Below the pieces are notes generated by a model. It was not told the DNA's origin. It made no database searches and saw only the letters and a list, made by a program, of their open reading frames with translations. Shown here in pieces: positions 12,478 through 24,939 of a DNA stretch of 64,000 nucleotides. Within the stretch, counting starts at the first letter, position 1. The number at the start of each line of letters is the position of its first letter. The DNA lies in contig JAUIRK010000903.1 in the NCBI GenBank assembly GCA_030549495.1, positions 372,001-436,000 of the forward strand, written 5' to 3'. The position numbers were made by a program, and so were the translations under genes. Source of the stretch: Nectonema munidae (taxonomy: Eukaryota; Nematomorpha; Nectonematoida; Nectonematidae).

Positions 12478-13800
12478 TCACAAAATAAGCTTTAGACATT
12501 GGCTACAGCGTTTATTTGCTCCATTTTTGTCTTTCAAACTCGTAAATGACGGAGAAGGTGAGTTCAAGGAGAAGTTTATTTTTGCTTTTAGTCTGTTGCT
12601 GAGCCCTGTGAGGGATCTCGATTGTATGAAAGGGATGATAATCAGTGATTTAACTATTTCCATACCGAAAAAAAACGAGTCTATCTTTCTTGGTTCCAAT
12701 CGTTTTTTTTAGGGAAAAGACTGTTCCTGCATTGATTCTTGCAGTATCCAATAAAAATCACCATGCTTTATCTGTCCTTTTTTACTTTTTTTCACAGAAG
12801 AACCATATGAAATTTGCTGTTCAAAAATATGGATTCCACCTTTGGTATAGTCGTAAAGTTTATATATTGCTGATTTTTTGATTGCATCTTTTGTCACTCC
12901 ATAAATCGGAAGGAATAATGAAGCAATCAAAATATTTTTAAAACTTGATTTCTGCCTAACTATGTAGCTATTCAAACATAGATACTTGTAAAAAAAAATT
13001 TCCCAACAAACTTTATAAGAAAAATTTTCTCTACCACTCACATCCTTTATTCCTTCTGGAACTTCTCTTCTTGAGGGCATGATTGTGCCAATGCATGTAA
13101 TTTTCTCTTTATAAAGCCATTCAATGAGAGGAAACAATGTATAAAATCTATCGATCGTAATGTTGCGACCTTCTAAAGAAGTGTGATGCTTAACCTTCTC
13201 TATTAACTGCTTAACAGCTTCTAAGGTAATATTTACATAAAATGGGCCTGCTCCATCAATCGGTTTGCCTGCATATACAATCGATTGAAAAGTGTAGGGA
13301 AACTCAACAGAACTTAGAGAGCGGAACAAAAGCCCCATATTTCGAAGGTTTGAGTGGATTGTAAACTTTAAAATTGATGGTAGTTTTTGATGAGTAGAGG
13401 TACTCATCAATTGTTAAAAAAAGCACTAGGTCTCATGTACTTACAACAATTAACGTTAAAAATTTCGCGAAAAGCAGCAAATCTATCTTTTTTCCATCTT
13501 TCATCCCTCGTTGATGGATCATCAAAACATAAGCCTTTGTTTAAAAAATAAAATCTTTTCATACTCATAACACTTGAAAAAAGTGGACAGCCCAAATCTG
13601 ACTAAAGAAAATTCACTCTTAAAAAGTTCTGCCTTAAAATTCCTCTCAAATATGTCTCCTATATATGCAAGCATTTCAGGCATATCAACAAGTTTAATGT
13701 GGTGACTGAGCGAATGGCTTGCATGCATTCTATCATTATCTTCAATGTAAATGTTTGTAAATTTCAAAACATTTTCAATTATTACTTGCCTTAAAAACAA
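12478..13800 (-). pseudogene. piggyBac transposase remnant (copy 1)
   Basis: This minus-strand DDE_Tnp_1_7 transposase is split over several frames. From N to C it shows HIKLVDMPEMLAYIGDIF (13800-13522), MSMKRFYFLNKGLCFDDPSTR (about 13566), YAGKPIDGAG and the catalytic-Asp block GRNITIDRFYT (about 13170), KITCIGTIMPSRREVPEGI, then YDYTKGGIHIFEQQ. In that last motif the usual third catalytic Asp (GGVD) is replaced by His. A short Cys-containing tail (CSQCLKL) remains at 12500. Frame changes near 13410-13590 and 12700 plus the lost Asp make it inactive. The first Asp block and the TTAA-flanked ends were not seen. Confidence 0.85.
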
Positions 13801-14283
13801 CTCTAAGCAGGATCTCTAAGCTTGTGCACTCATGAAAAAGCAATGCAATTCATAGTTAGAATTGTATGCTATAAAAATGTAAAATTTTAATCCTACAATT
13901 CATAAATGGGTTTTACAGTTATTACACAAAAATAAAGTATGCTCTTTGCATACGAACTATCCACATACACTGCATTTTCTTGTTCCCCCTTTTTAGGCTT
14001 GCAATTAGTAGAAGAACAGCATCCTATTAGAGTAGATGATGTAACAGTTTCACTAGTACTGGTGAAACCGTAAAAAGATAACAAGTTAGAGTAGATATAA
14101 GAGTAAATTAATTTTGGCTTATAAATACCAATGACTTTTCGGCTAAAAGTAAACCTAGATTTCTTATAAAACATTTTTTCCCCCATTTACAACTCGTTTG
14201 CCTTCATAATCACCCAGCTATTATTATTAGCAGCAATGCCAAGAAAGTTTGTGAAAATAGCAACTGGTCATCGTTTTGATGCT
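13801..14283. other. Unassigned stretch beside the piggyBac remnant
   Basis: A 97-codon minus-strand open frame (13893-14186) lies here, with two Cys pairs but no motif I can name. It could be transposon flank or chance. Confidence 0.3.
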
Positions 14284-14397
14284 TTATAACAACTATTATT
14301 TCTAACCATCCTATTGAAAACAACGACTCCTCATTTATATTTATTATAGTCTAGGATTGTTTAAGCCTTTTTTTGGTCCTGACGTATCAATTCTTGA
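14284..14397. repeat. Dispersed repeat, inverted relative to 30580-30692
   Basis: About 110 bp, centred on TCTAACCATCCTATTGAAAA and TATAGTCTAGGATTGTTT, is nearly identical to the reverse complement of 30580-30692. The two copies are 16 kb apart in opposite orientation; the element type is unknown. Confidence 0.8.
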
Positions 14398-14463
14398 AAG
14401 ATGTTGACTAAATAAACACGCTTAAATTTTTTTGGAATATTTCTGCGGAATGTAAATTGTCTT

Positions 14464-16152
14464 CTCTACTCTTAGCAACGAAAGAAGCTACTTTTGCGTA
14501 TCACATGGCTATTCATTGACAGTCCTTCAGAAGTTCAGATTGTACCTCTAAGCTAGTTTCAAAATTATTTGAAGCTAAATTTGCTCTTCGACGAATTGCA
14601 TTGCCCCGATGATAGCTGCTGAACTACGTAAAGAATTAAATGAAGCACATTTTATTTCGGCTTCTATTGATGCTTCAAACAGAAATGAGGTCAAAATTGT
14701 TCCAGTTGTAGTTCGTTATTTTGTACCTGATGTTGCTGTGAAAGTGAAACTTTTAGAATTGACATCACTTGGAGGTGAAACAGCTGCAATACTCAGCGAA
14801 TACCTGGTTTCGGTTCCCGCGCAAAATGGTCTTAAAGAAAAACTTGCTGCGTTTTGCGCAGATAATTGTAACACCAACTTTGGAGATTTGAAAAGAAGAG
14901 GACAAAATAATGTTTTCTTTAAAGTAAAAGCAAATATTCAAAGAAATCTGACAGGGGTTGGATGTGCAGCTGCAATTGTGCACAATTGCATTCAACATGC
15001 TGTAGATAATCTCCCCGTAGCTGCCGAAAGCCTTGTTGTAAAATCTACAGGTTTTTTCATATATACACTGTTCGCGTTACAGAGCTCAAACACTTTTGCG
15101 ACTTTGTTGATATTTAATATCAGAGAATTTTGCAGCACGGAAATACAAGATTTCTTTCTTTGCTACTAGCTTTACAAAGAATACTTGAAGGATTAAGAAG
15201 TTACTTCAACTCCCAAGAAGGTTGTCCTACGCTAATCAAAAACTGTTTTGAAGACCCAACTCAAGAGCTCTATTTAAAATTCGTTCATGGGCAGTTGAAA
15301 TACTTCAATCAGACAGAAAGCATCAGTGCTGTAGAAGTGGTGCTTGTTCTGTCAGAACTAAAGCAAACGTACTTGCAAAGAAAGAAAATAACTTCTTGCC
15401 ATCTCAAGCAATGGTGCTCCTCAGAAAGCTAGACTATGCAGGTGAAGTAAACGTGGAAAGGTTTTACCAAAAAGCAAGAAACTTTTATGATAAATGTCTA
15501 TCATATCTGGGTCTTTATGATGAAGCTTATGAAGATTTGCATTCTCACCGTCAAGGCGGAATTATTGTGGGAACAAGTGCTTGAATCTACAAAAAAGATC
15601 AACGTAATTTTTAGGAAGCAGATGATTGACAGCGACTCTCTATTTGATGAGGAAGTAATTGTAAAAAAAGATATTTCCTAATGTTGCAAAGAAGATAGTC
15701 GGCAGAAAGCATCTCTTGAACAGAAATGGGTCCAGATATTTAAAAAATTGGAAGAAAAAGACATAAGGATTCCAAATTTTGAAAAGTTAATTGAATTTAT
15801 ACTTTGTTTCCTGGAACATAGTTGAGAGAATTTTTTCCATGATGAATAACATGTGGTCTGATCAAAGAAGTAAAATGCTGGAGCAGAATGTGAAAGCCCT
15901 TATCACTTGCAAAATTAAATCGAATCTTTCTTGCTGCGATTTTTACGAGAAAGTCAAATCCAACAAAAACTTTTTGAAAAAAGTTTTATCTACAGATAAA
16001 TATATTTGGGCGAATATATAAATTTATACAGTCTATATAGGTTATTTAAACAGAGTATAAATAAACATGTCTGTGTATTTTATTTTTTTATCTGATAAAG
16101 GCCTTTGTTCTAAAGCGTCCCGGTTTTTAATTGCAAAAATTTGGTAAGTCTA
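14464..16152 (+). pseudogene. hAT transposase remnant with right terminus
   Basis: A plus-strand hAT transposase is recognised from ATKEATFAYHMAIH near 14475, ISASIDASNRNEVKIVPVVV with the first catalytic Asp (14655), FCADNCNTNFGDLKRRG with the second Asp, CAAAIVHNCIQHAVDNLP, then a TRFLSLLLALQRIL block (15145). The C-terminal dimerisation region IVERIFSMMNNMWSDQRS lies at 15815. Coding blocks fall in several frames, and an internal stop or frameshift occurs roughly every few hundred bases, so the copy is dead. The right end is probably the CGTCCCGGTTTTT...TTTGGTAAG segment ending near 16152; no matching left end was seen. Confidence 0.85.
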
Positions 16153-16885
16153 ATTATAACGTCATAAACGTAAAAAGATACTACATTGGAGTGTTTTCAC
16201 CAACAAAAAGCAATTGTAACGAATGTGTCTCTATGAGGAAAGAAAGTTTCTAACCAATCTTACCCAAGTTATTAATCAGGCGTTCTTCGTGTTTTTGTTT
16301 TTTTTCAAATTACATTCTAATTCAGTCGTTCTTAACATTTTTTGTTGTATACCCCGTGTGACTCTCAAGTGAATTACAGTGACCCTTTTTGATTTGAAGA
16401 AATTTTACTTTAGCACCAACATCAGTATCGTTGATGGAATTCTCCTTCATTGAAAACGATCTTTAGCTACACATGTCAATACAACGGTCATTCAACCCGA
16501 ATTCGATGCTCTCATTCAATGCCACGAGATGAGATTTCTTTACGAAAACTGCACTCATCTTCCGACAGACAACCTATATTTGTTATCTGAGGAAAGGACG
16601 TGCTGTCACAATCAAAAATTGTATTTTACACTTCAACGCTGCTATTTTGTGATTAACTGTATGTAGAATTTGAAGATTTCCTTAGGATGAAATGTTTAGG
16701 GAATTCCCTTCAGAGAAGAATACAGACAGGTAGACAATCTTTGATACAAAATTGTCATCTTGCATCTTTTCATAAATACGACTTTTTTTTAAGGTGTGAC
16801 TATGTTTTACCCGTATTGTTGTTTGCTTTCTATGTTGTAGCATTGTATTCAGAAACTTTACACCTGACAGCCAACATAACTCAAT
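16153..16885. other. Mostly unassigned; possible hAT end at 16323
   Basis: CAGTCGTTCTTAACATTTTT followed by a CCCCGTGTGACTC segment resembles a hAT left terminus, but no partner end was found. The rest is AT-rich with no recognised feature. Confidence 0.35.
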
Positions 16886-19874
16886 GGGGTCGTTCACAAT
16901 TCACGTCAACCAATTTTTGCCTATTTTACGTTACCTACCCCCCCCCCCCTATCCCACTTTTAGTTGACATCAACTAAAAAACAGAAGACTAACAACTTTT
17001 ATTTTATAAAAAAAATTCTCTCAATTGTTTCGAAAATATCGAGATTAAAACTTCTTCTATTTCGTCCTCTTCATCATACTTTTCATTTTGTGAATTTATT
17101 GAATCTTCAGGAACGTAGAATGATGAATGTTTGTTTTTCTCTTTAATTGAACAGAATACTTCAAACACTTTCCACAACTACGATGTTCCATAAAAGTTTT
17201 TCCTTTAGCACCCATTTTCTGCAAAGAAGGGGCAAAACTCATCAAAGTGTTTACTCAATCCAAGATTTTTCATGTGCTGAGCTTGAAATAATGAACGTTT
17301 TTTATTTTTATGCTTTCTTTTTCAAGCGTTTCTATACGTTTTTTGTACATTTCACTGAGCCCAGTATTTTTTGAGATACAACATAACTTGCTAGTTCTTT
17401 ATCAATAAGCTAGTTCTAATATTCATAATTGCTAGTTCTATTTTGGGAGTAAGCCTTATTATTTTTTTGTGAGAAATCAGACGATGCACAAGTTTTTGGA
17501 GTTGTTTCTAAAGTTTTTAAAGTTTTAGATGATTGTGTCACTACTATGCTATCTGGAGTGTTACTAGAACATTTTTCTGAAACATCACTTTTTTTGAAAA
17601 TCCAACTTGTTATTAGAGATTTATTTGTGAGCTCTTCTCTTCCCAAATCTTCAATTACCTGCCCGTATGTTTTTATATTGTTCTTTATCTCTGACAATAA
17701 CAAATTTCATTTTTTCTGAGATAAACATTTTGACTCTGAGGATATGCTTTCAAAGTTTTTTCAAACAAAGCTTGTTATACCTTTTGTCGTTTTCATTTAC
17801 AAAATTTCTATTCATATGAAAAAAAATTTGGATAAAATAGTAAAAATTAAATTAAAACATTCTCAGCTTAACGTAGATGAAAAATAATATGGTAAAAAAA
17901 TGAATGAAGATAAAATGTTCTGCTAATCAATAAAAAAAACTTAAACTAATCAAAGATTAAATTAAAAAAAAACTTTAATTTTTAATTTTTGAAAATTTAA
18001 TACCCCACAAAAAATCAAAAAAAATGTATCCAAATTTTATGAATAATATGTCATTTTAAGGAGAATTTACACTGATTACAAAAATGTGTTAAAATTTTAA
18101 TTTACTAGTTATTAAAATCATTTTTTACGCTTTCAAACTTTGAAAAATGGCAATTTTTACAAATTTAACTTTGAAAAAAATAAAGAAAAATTTTGATTTA
18201 ATAAAATTGAATAACATATTTCAAATCAGGATATTAAACTCTATCAAAATAAATATATACTCTGTCATATGATATATAAATGTGCAAACTCAATGTAGTT
18301 CGTTGGCTCAACTGTCTAAGAAACAGCACTAGTTAAGAGAACAGGATGGTTCTTTTAGGGATGTGTGATCCCATATATACAAATCGATGTAATTCAAATG
18401 TCACTAATTTGAACAATTTAACTTTTTGAAAATTATTTAATTTTAGTTAATTTTTTTCACTGAAATTTTAGTTAATTTTTTTCAAATTTTGGCTGAACGT
18501 TTAAGAAATCAAGTTAACATAAATGATAACCAGTTTGGATTTATGAGAGGAAAGAGTACAGTAGATCCTATATTTATAGTTAGACAGGTGATGGAAAAGA
18601 GACTTGAAGGAAATCAGCCTTTATTCTGCGGTTTTGTAGACCTAGAGAAAGCTTATGATAGGGTTCCAAGGGATGTTGTGTACTGGAGTCTAAGAGAAAA
18701 AGGTGTAAGTGAAAAGTTAGTGAGACTAGTTAAGGAAACCTATAGAAACTCTAAAACTTCCATCAGAACAATGAACGGATACTCACAGGAATTCGACATA
18801 AAAGTAAGGTTACACCAAGGTTCTGCATTGAGCCCTTTTCTTTTTGCAGTTGTTATTGATGAAATCTCCAAAAATATAAGAAAAGAAGGAGTAAATGAAC
18901 TTTTGTTTGCCGATGACTTAATAATTATGGCAGATAGTGAAAAAGAATTACAGGAAAGACTAAGTATATGGCAAAAAAGTCTCGAGGAAAAAGGCCTAAA
19001 GTTGAATGCAGGCAAAACCGAAGTGATGAAGGTAAGTAGAAATGACAAGACTGAGATAAGGATAAAAGACGTTCATGGAATTGAGTTAAATCAAGTTAAA
19101 GCGTTCAAGTATTTAGGATCAGTTATTGAGATGGAAGGAGGATGTTGTAAAGACGTTCAGTCGAGATTGAATGCCAGTTGGGCAAAATGGAAAGAGGTTA
19201 AACCTGTTCTAAACGATAGAAGACTAGCCATGAATTTAAAGGCCAAGGTATATACATCAATAGTTAGACCCGTCATGACTTACGGATCAGAATGTTGGTG
19301 TCTGAGAAATAATGAAAAGAAAAAGATAGAAGTGTCGGAAATGAAAATGCTGAGAATGATGCTGAACGTTACGAGAAAAGATAGGATTAGAAATGAAGAA
19401 GTGAGGCATAGAACAAAAGTGACGACGAGTGTTGTAGATATAATGGAAAGAAACAAGATGAGATGGTATGGACACGTGCTAAGAAGAAAAAGCGATGAAA
19501 AAATAAAGATAGCGTACGATGCGCCTGTACAAGGAAAGAGAAAAAGAGGAAGGCCAAGATTGAGATGGAGGGATGATTTGAAAAGGTCCATGGAAAAATT
19601 TGCATTGAAAGAAAGCGATGCGAAGGACAGAAACCTATGGAGAAACAGGATCAAGCCATCGACCCCCATTTAGGGGATAAGATGATGAAGAAGAAGAAGT
19701 TAATTTTTTTCACTTCTAACAAAATTTAACTATTTTTTAACGATTTTTTAAATCGCTGTGCTTGTGGTTGATGTCAACTTTTTTCAACTCCCCTCTCTTC
19801 CTATATCAACTCTTGTCAACTTGAATCCTCCCCCTCCCTCCCAGGTAGTGTTGACGTCAATTGTGAACACCCCC
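16886..19874. mobile_element. DNA transposon with 26-bp inverted ends, LINE nested inside
   Basis: The left end GGGGTCGTTCACAATTCACG... and the right end, read inward as GGGGGTGTTCACAATTGACG..., match at about 23 of 26 positions and are followed on both sides by GTTGACATCAAC-like subterminal repeats and poly-C/pyrimidine tracts. Without the nested LINE (18485-19698) it is about 1.8 kb. A minus-strand 95-codon frame (17416-17703) and fragments near 17040-17260 may be transposase remnants, but no catalytic motif is visible. The target duplication is unclear, so the superfamily (IS4EU/ISL2EU-like is possible) is not settled. Confidence 0.7.
18485..19698 (+). mobile_element. 5'-truncated LINE with intact reverse transcriptase ORF
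   Basis: A single 394-codon open frame (18489-19673) covers the reverse transcriptase and C-terminal part of a non-LTR retrotransposon. Motifs include NDNQFGFMRGKSTVDPIF, FVDLEKAYDRVPRDV, LHQGSALSPFLFAVV, the catalytic LLFADDLIIMA (Phe in place of the usual Tyr), GLKLNAGKTEVM, and near the C-terminus MRWYGHVLRRKSDEK and GRPRLRWRDDLKRSM. The endonuclease domain is missing through 5' truncation. The tail ends in a short GATGATGAAGAAGAAG microsatellite. Flanking GTTAATTTTTTTCA occurs at 18471-18484 and 19699-19712, a likely target-site duplication. The clade is probably RTE-like or related. The open frame and clear duplication suggest a recent insertion. Confidence 0.88.
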
Positions 19875-19929
19875 TAAGAAGAACAAAGAAGAAAGGGCTT
19901 CTTTCTTATCAAAGCACATTAAAATATAT

Positions 19930-20775
19930 CTATATCTTAACTCGCATATGCTTCAGAGGCTTCACAACAACAGCGAACACTTGTTGAAGTTCAAATGGAA
20001 AAGTTTCTATCCCCAAAAAGCCATTGAAGCCAGATTTTAAACCTATCATGGAAGCAACTCCATCTGTACACAGACCAACAAGGGCTTCCAAACAAAGGCC
20101 ATGATTACGTAGAAAGTTTTCCAGGATTTTAAAAATATCCTGAACTTGAAAATGTGGCCAGTGCTTCAGAGAACAAGAAAACAACTTTTTTTTGTCGAGG
20201 TAGCAAACATAAACAATGTGTTGGCAACACGTGATAACATCTATTTTACTCATCCACTTGCAATTAATACAGAGGACTACTCTTCACGATAGTCAAAACT
20301 TGCAACAAAATATCCTTCATGTCCGAGATCTGATATATTATTATATCATTCAATAAGCAAATTGGCATCAATTGGTCTATCGCTATTCTCCAAGAATTAC
20401 CTTCCTTGCTTCAAGAATGGAAAGTTTAATACGATCTTCACCAATGATATCTTTGTCTGCCCTATTAGAGAAATTCTATATGAAGCCTCCATTGCTGTCT
20501 TGTTCTTACAAGCAAAATGAAAAGTAGAGTGCATACGACTGGCATTTAGAGAAGCTACTTTTCGTTTGAAGTAGCCTAAGCTTTTATCCAGCAGTTGACT
20601 GTGAAGATAATCAAAATGCACCTTTAGTTTATTAGATTTCATATTTTCATCACTCAAAACGTTACCACAATCGACGTATTTCGACTTAATAATCACAGAG
20701 TTCTGAACCATACATGTGAACCCATCATGATAAAAACATCATTGTATCACGCTTCTTGGAAGACATATTGTGTAA
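19930..20775 (-). pseudogene. hAT (ZBED5-like) transposase remnant
   Basis: Minus-strand coding blocks match ZBED5/FAM200-type hAT proteins: an N-terminal SNKLKVHFDYLHSQLLDKSL (about 20640) with the aligned Phe-Lys-Arg segment, and further down GLCLEALVGLCTDGVASMIG (about 20100), the second catalytic Asp block. The region between them, the catalytic C-terminal half and the dimerisation domain are missing or eroded. Several frame changes separate the blocks. Confidence 0.75.
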
Positions 20776-21366
20776 AAAAAGAAGAATATGAGCTAACCAA
20801 ATAAAATTTAGTTTCAAATACTTGCAGAAATAAAGATTAAATAAGAATTGATAGTTTATTATGGTTCATAGTCAAAACGTCCGAAAACCAAAACGTCCAA
20901 AACCAAAACGTCCGAAAACCAAAACGTCTAAAACCAAAACGTCCAAAAATACCATTGTCCGAAACCAAAACGTCCGAACGACGAAAACATATAATTTTCT
21001 ACCTATCCTTATACCTATAAATTTTTATATTTGATTTGATACATATTTTCTCTTTTATTTTGCTTTATGATTTACTTTGTTTTAATTAAAGATAAGAAAG
21101 TTAAATAAAGACAAAATACATAAAAAAAATTCTCATATATAAGTTTGGTTTATATTTATAGTGTAATTTAGTTTTTTTTAACGTATTGGTTTTGGCTCTC
21201 TCTGATTTTCTGTGGTCTTGACCAAAAACCTAATTGTGTGTATTATTTTGAAACAACATATGGTGCATAGCTGGTACCTAGACAAAACCTCCTCTGCAAA
21301 ACTTTTTTAGCACAAATTTAGTCGGTGTTTTCAATGATAAATTCCAGTACTTTTAATAAACTTTTA

Positions 21367-21462
21367 CAGTGACGGATATAGATGGGGGTCAACAGGGCTC
21401 CCTCTTTCTATAAAATATCCATAATAGGTTAACTCTAAATGAATTGTTTCTATCCGCTACTG
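21367..21462. mobile_element. Tiny TIR element (CAGTGACGGATA type) inside the MULE
   Basis: A 96-bp segment starts CAGTGACGGATATAG and ends CTATCCGCTACTG, inverted with two or three mismatches, with a GGGGGT...CCCTC centre. The flanks do not give a convincing duplication. It resembles small hAT MITEs. Confidence 0.5.
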
Positions 21463-22104
21463 TCATATATACATGGATATGTCTTATGAAAACATTTTTA
21501 ATTTTTATAGATTATTTTATCCGAGTAGCTATATGAAAAACTTTCTGAAATACTATAATTTAAATAGACATTTCATGTGAGCTTTACTATGTTACATCTA
21601 TACTATCTAATGAACCTCATCTCCACTTGAACATAAACAGATGTTGCATATCAAATATTTTAATGCAAAGTCATATCAATCATTTTTATTGATGTTACGA
21701 TAATTATAAGACTTTCTATAAGTGAAGATCATATCAATCATAAGTCTATAAGTGAATCTAAAATTATAATCCATAAGTGAAGATGCAATATAGTTGAACA
21801 AATGATAGGAAGTTAGTTTCATAGCATTGCATATGTTGAATTAAAGAATACCGTCTAGATTTCAGACAAGATAGCTTTCAACTGTTGAATGTTTCTAATA
21901 GATTCAATGCTAGCTTGTCAACAGGAAGTAACATTTTGTATTAAAGCGGGGTGTTACTCTACATTTTTCATTATTTTGTCCAGCATTTTCCTTTTTATTC
22001 TCAAAAATGAAGTGTGTGATTAAAATATGCAAGATGTACAATTCTTTTTATACAGAAAGTCATTCATGTCATGGTATGCTTGCATATAATATATTTTCAT
22101 TGCC

Positions 22105-22232
22105 AAAAATACAATTTACCTTTCCAAACTAAACACCTGCTAAAACACTTTTAGCTCTATTCTAAGACAAAAATACAATTTACCTTTCCAAACTAAACAC
22201 CCTCTAAAACACTTTTAGCCTTATTCTAAGAT
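22105..22232. repeat. Tandem duplication, 2 x 64 bp
   Basis: Two adjacent 64-bp copies (22105-22168, 22169-22232) begin AAAAATACAATTTACC and end ATTCTAAGA(C/T), differing at only a few positions. They lie in the non-coding left part of the MULE. Confidence 0.85.
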
Positions 22233-22842
22233 GAGTAGTACGTGCTAGGATGTTTTGAGTTATTTTCTTATGATTTACGAAGTTGGATTGTTTAGAAGAA
22301 ATTGGTTTTTAGTCTGACCTTCAATTTATATGAGGATTTAAAATTTTTTGTTGTGTTTTTGACTCGATAGACTAATTGAGTTGTAGAGTTGCTTTTGAAA
22401 TTTTTGAGCTGTGAAGCAAAATAGGTATTTGCTCCTATCGTTTTTTCTAACGCTTTCAAATATTTTATAAAATTTAAGGGTGATTTGGGTGGTCGATAAA
22501 ATCATATTCTACTTCTTCTTTGTAATGTAAAAGTATACGGAGAAAAAATTTGATAACATATCATTTTCACTTTTCAGTTGTCCAGTTTTTTCACTATTTC
22601 AATTTTTCACTATTCTTATTTCATCATAAAGAGTATATTTACGCGTCATAGCAACAGACTTGAAATATAACTTTTTGTTAACTTTTTATGTTATGAACAA
22701 GTTAATACTTGAATAGGAATAAGTATTATATATAAAGGAGCGCAAATTTTCGTGTTTTTATAAAAAAAATAGTCAGAATTTTCATGGGGCGAAATTTCCA
22801 TTTTCCACAGCGTTTTAATAAGAGAAGGTCTTAATCTATATA

Positions 22843-24939
22843 TTTTTTAAAGAGACTATAAACAATAATGTTGAGGATGGATGTTTGGAAAATGATGATA
22901 GTGAAATTATTGTAAGCGGAATTGAAGAGGCTGAATTACATAACGGTAGAAGTAATCTAAGTGGTAATGATGATGTTAGAAATGTTCAAGAAGACGATAG
23001 AAATGAACAAACTTTTGTGGAAGACAGTTTTAACGACTCTCTGCCTGTCGAAAGTGTGAAAGAAGTTATTGAGTTCGAAATTTTACCAAAGGGATCACAA
23101 AAAGAGAAGGATATTTTGATACACTTGGGAAAGTAAGAAAAATTTTCTAGTTCTGTCATTTTTATCAAAAAAAATTTTTAGTTTTTTTTTATTGTTAAAG
23201 AAAAAAAATGCGACAGGACTTACTGGAAGTGTAGCAAGCGTCCATGTAAAGCAACAATAATTCAACTAGGTCCCAACTCATTTAAAAAAGAAAAATTTAA
23301 GCACAATCATCCAGAGATTGATTCCCTAAAAGAAGTTTTAACCATCAGAAAAAAAATAAAAGAAGCTGGATTGAAAAATGTAAATAAGAATTTTTTTTGA
23401 ATTCTTATTTATGAATCTATAATATATTTTATGGTTTTGAAGTCTGCCTCACAGATTGTTATGCTGGAACTGAAAAATATACAAGATGTTCCTGACTTGC
23501 CAAAACCGGATAATTTAATTAGAGTGCTCAACAGAAAAAGGGAGAAGCTCCAATCTTTGCACCCTAATTCATTGGATTTTGCGATCCAATATGATCATGT
23601 GCACGAGAATTTTTTAATATGTGATATCAAGATGTTAAACAAAAGGCATCTTTTGTTTGCTACTGACCTGCAATTATCTTTGTTGTCTAGAGCAAAAACT
23701 TGGTAATGTTTTGCTAATATTAAAAATTCATTATTTGTTTTTTCTTATTTTTTGTTTCTAGGTATATTGACGGGACATTTAAAGTAGTAAAAAGGCTTTC
23801 CATCAACTTATCTCCATTCATGCTTTTATAAGAAGTGAAGATTGCATGAAGCAAGTTCCATTATTTTTTTCAATAATGAGTTCCCGAAAAGATGAAGATT
23901 ATACTCTTGTCTTTCAGGAAGTAAAAATCATTAAATTTTTTTTTAAATAGATAATTCGAATTGAAAAAAAGTATAATTTTTTGAACTAAAATAAACTGAA
24001 AAAAGTGTATTTTTGAATATACATTTTATGAATTTTATAATAAATAGTTGATTCAGAAAATTTCTCTGATTTGGCATAAAACTTTATTTCAAATCTTTTT
24101 TTTTATTTAAAGCTGAGAGTTAGACTTCCAACTAAAATCAAACCTAAAAAAGTTGTCACAGATTTCGAAAGGGCAATATGGATTGCACTAGAAAATGTTT
24201 TTCCTTTAATAAAAATTACAGGATGCCAGTTTCACTGGTGCCAAGCGATATGGCGAAAAGTAAGGAAAGTTTGATTAAAACTTTTAGAGACTACTCTTTC
24301 TTTTGGTTTCAGGTGCAAGAACTTGGCTTGGTTGTACTTTTCAAAAGTGACAGAGGGACTTACAGAATTATTAAAAAACTCTTGGCACTTCCTTTAATGC
24401 CCTCTGATCATATCAGGTCTAAAACTTGATAACTTAATATACTTTTTGTTAATTTTGAAGTATTTTTGTTTTAAGATTTCTGTTTGACAATATTAAAAAT
24501 GATGCAACACTACATCAAATCAACGAGCTATGTATTTACGTACAAAATACATGGTTCAGAGAAAATTTATGGAGACCGTCAGACTGGAGTGTCTACATGG
24601 AACCAATGCGAACAAATAATGATGTCGAGGGTTGGCATTGCAGATTCAATAGCAAAGCTGCATCAACACGAAACCTTTACGCGATTATAAAACTAATCAA
24701 TGACGAAGCGCTACTCTTAACATTGCATGTATGCTTCCAAATAATCTAGTTTATGTTTATCACTCTTTGTATTTTAGGTTCGCTTCGTTTCTGACAGAAA
24801 ACTCTCAAGGCATCAAAAAATGTTTTTTCGAGCTTATCAGAAAAAAATTGCGTTGTTATGGGCACAATATAAAGATGGGATAATTTCAATAAACAGTCTG
24901 CTCAAAAGAACTTCATTAATTCAAACTACACCATCTTAA
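22843..24939 (+). CDS. MULE transposase with FLYWCH-type zinc finger, about eight exons
   Basis: Approximate exons: 22843-23132 (acidic N-terminus), 23201-23379, 23443-23702, 23762-23930, 24113-24259, 24313-24416, 24476-24728 and 24778-24939 (stop TAA). Exon 2 has the FLYWCH pattern TYWKCSKRPCKATI followed by HNHPEID. Exon 4 opens with YIDGTFK (first catalytic Asp), exon 5 has KKVVTDFERAIW (second Asp) and GCQFHWCQAIWRK, the CxxH motif of MULEs, and exon 7 has RTNNDVEGWHCRFN. Most junctions use GT/AG and join in frame (for example exon 6 ATCAG to exon 7 ATTTCTG gives IRF). One clear defect is a frameshift in exon 4, right after GTFKVVK; the next frame continues AFHQLISIHAF. The exon 1-2 junction phase does not fit and no upstream ATG was found in frame. 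It is probably inactive but very recently so. Confidence 0.8.

Noticed and set aside
18296-18380. tRNA-like GTTGGCTCAACTGTCTAAG segment
   Set aside because: No B box at the right distance and no cloverleaf.
18740-19669. Minus-strand Ser/Phe-rich open frames across the LINE
   Set aside because: Shadows of the reverse transcriptase frame on the opposite strand.
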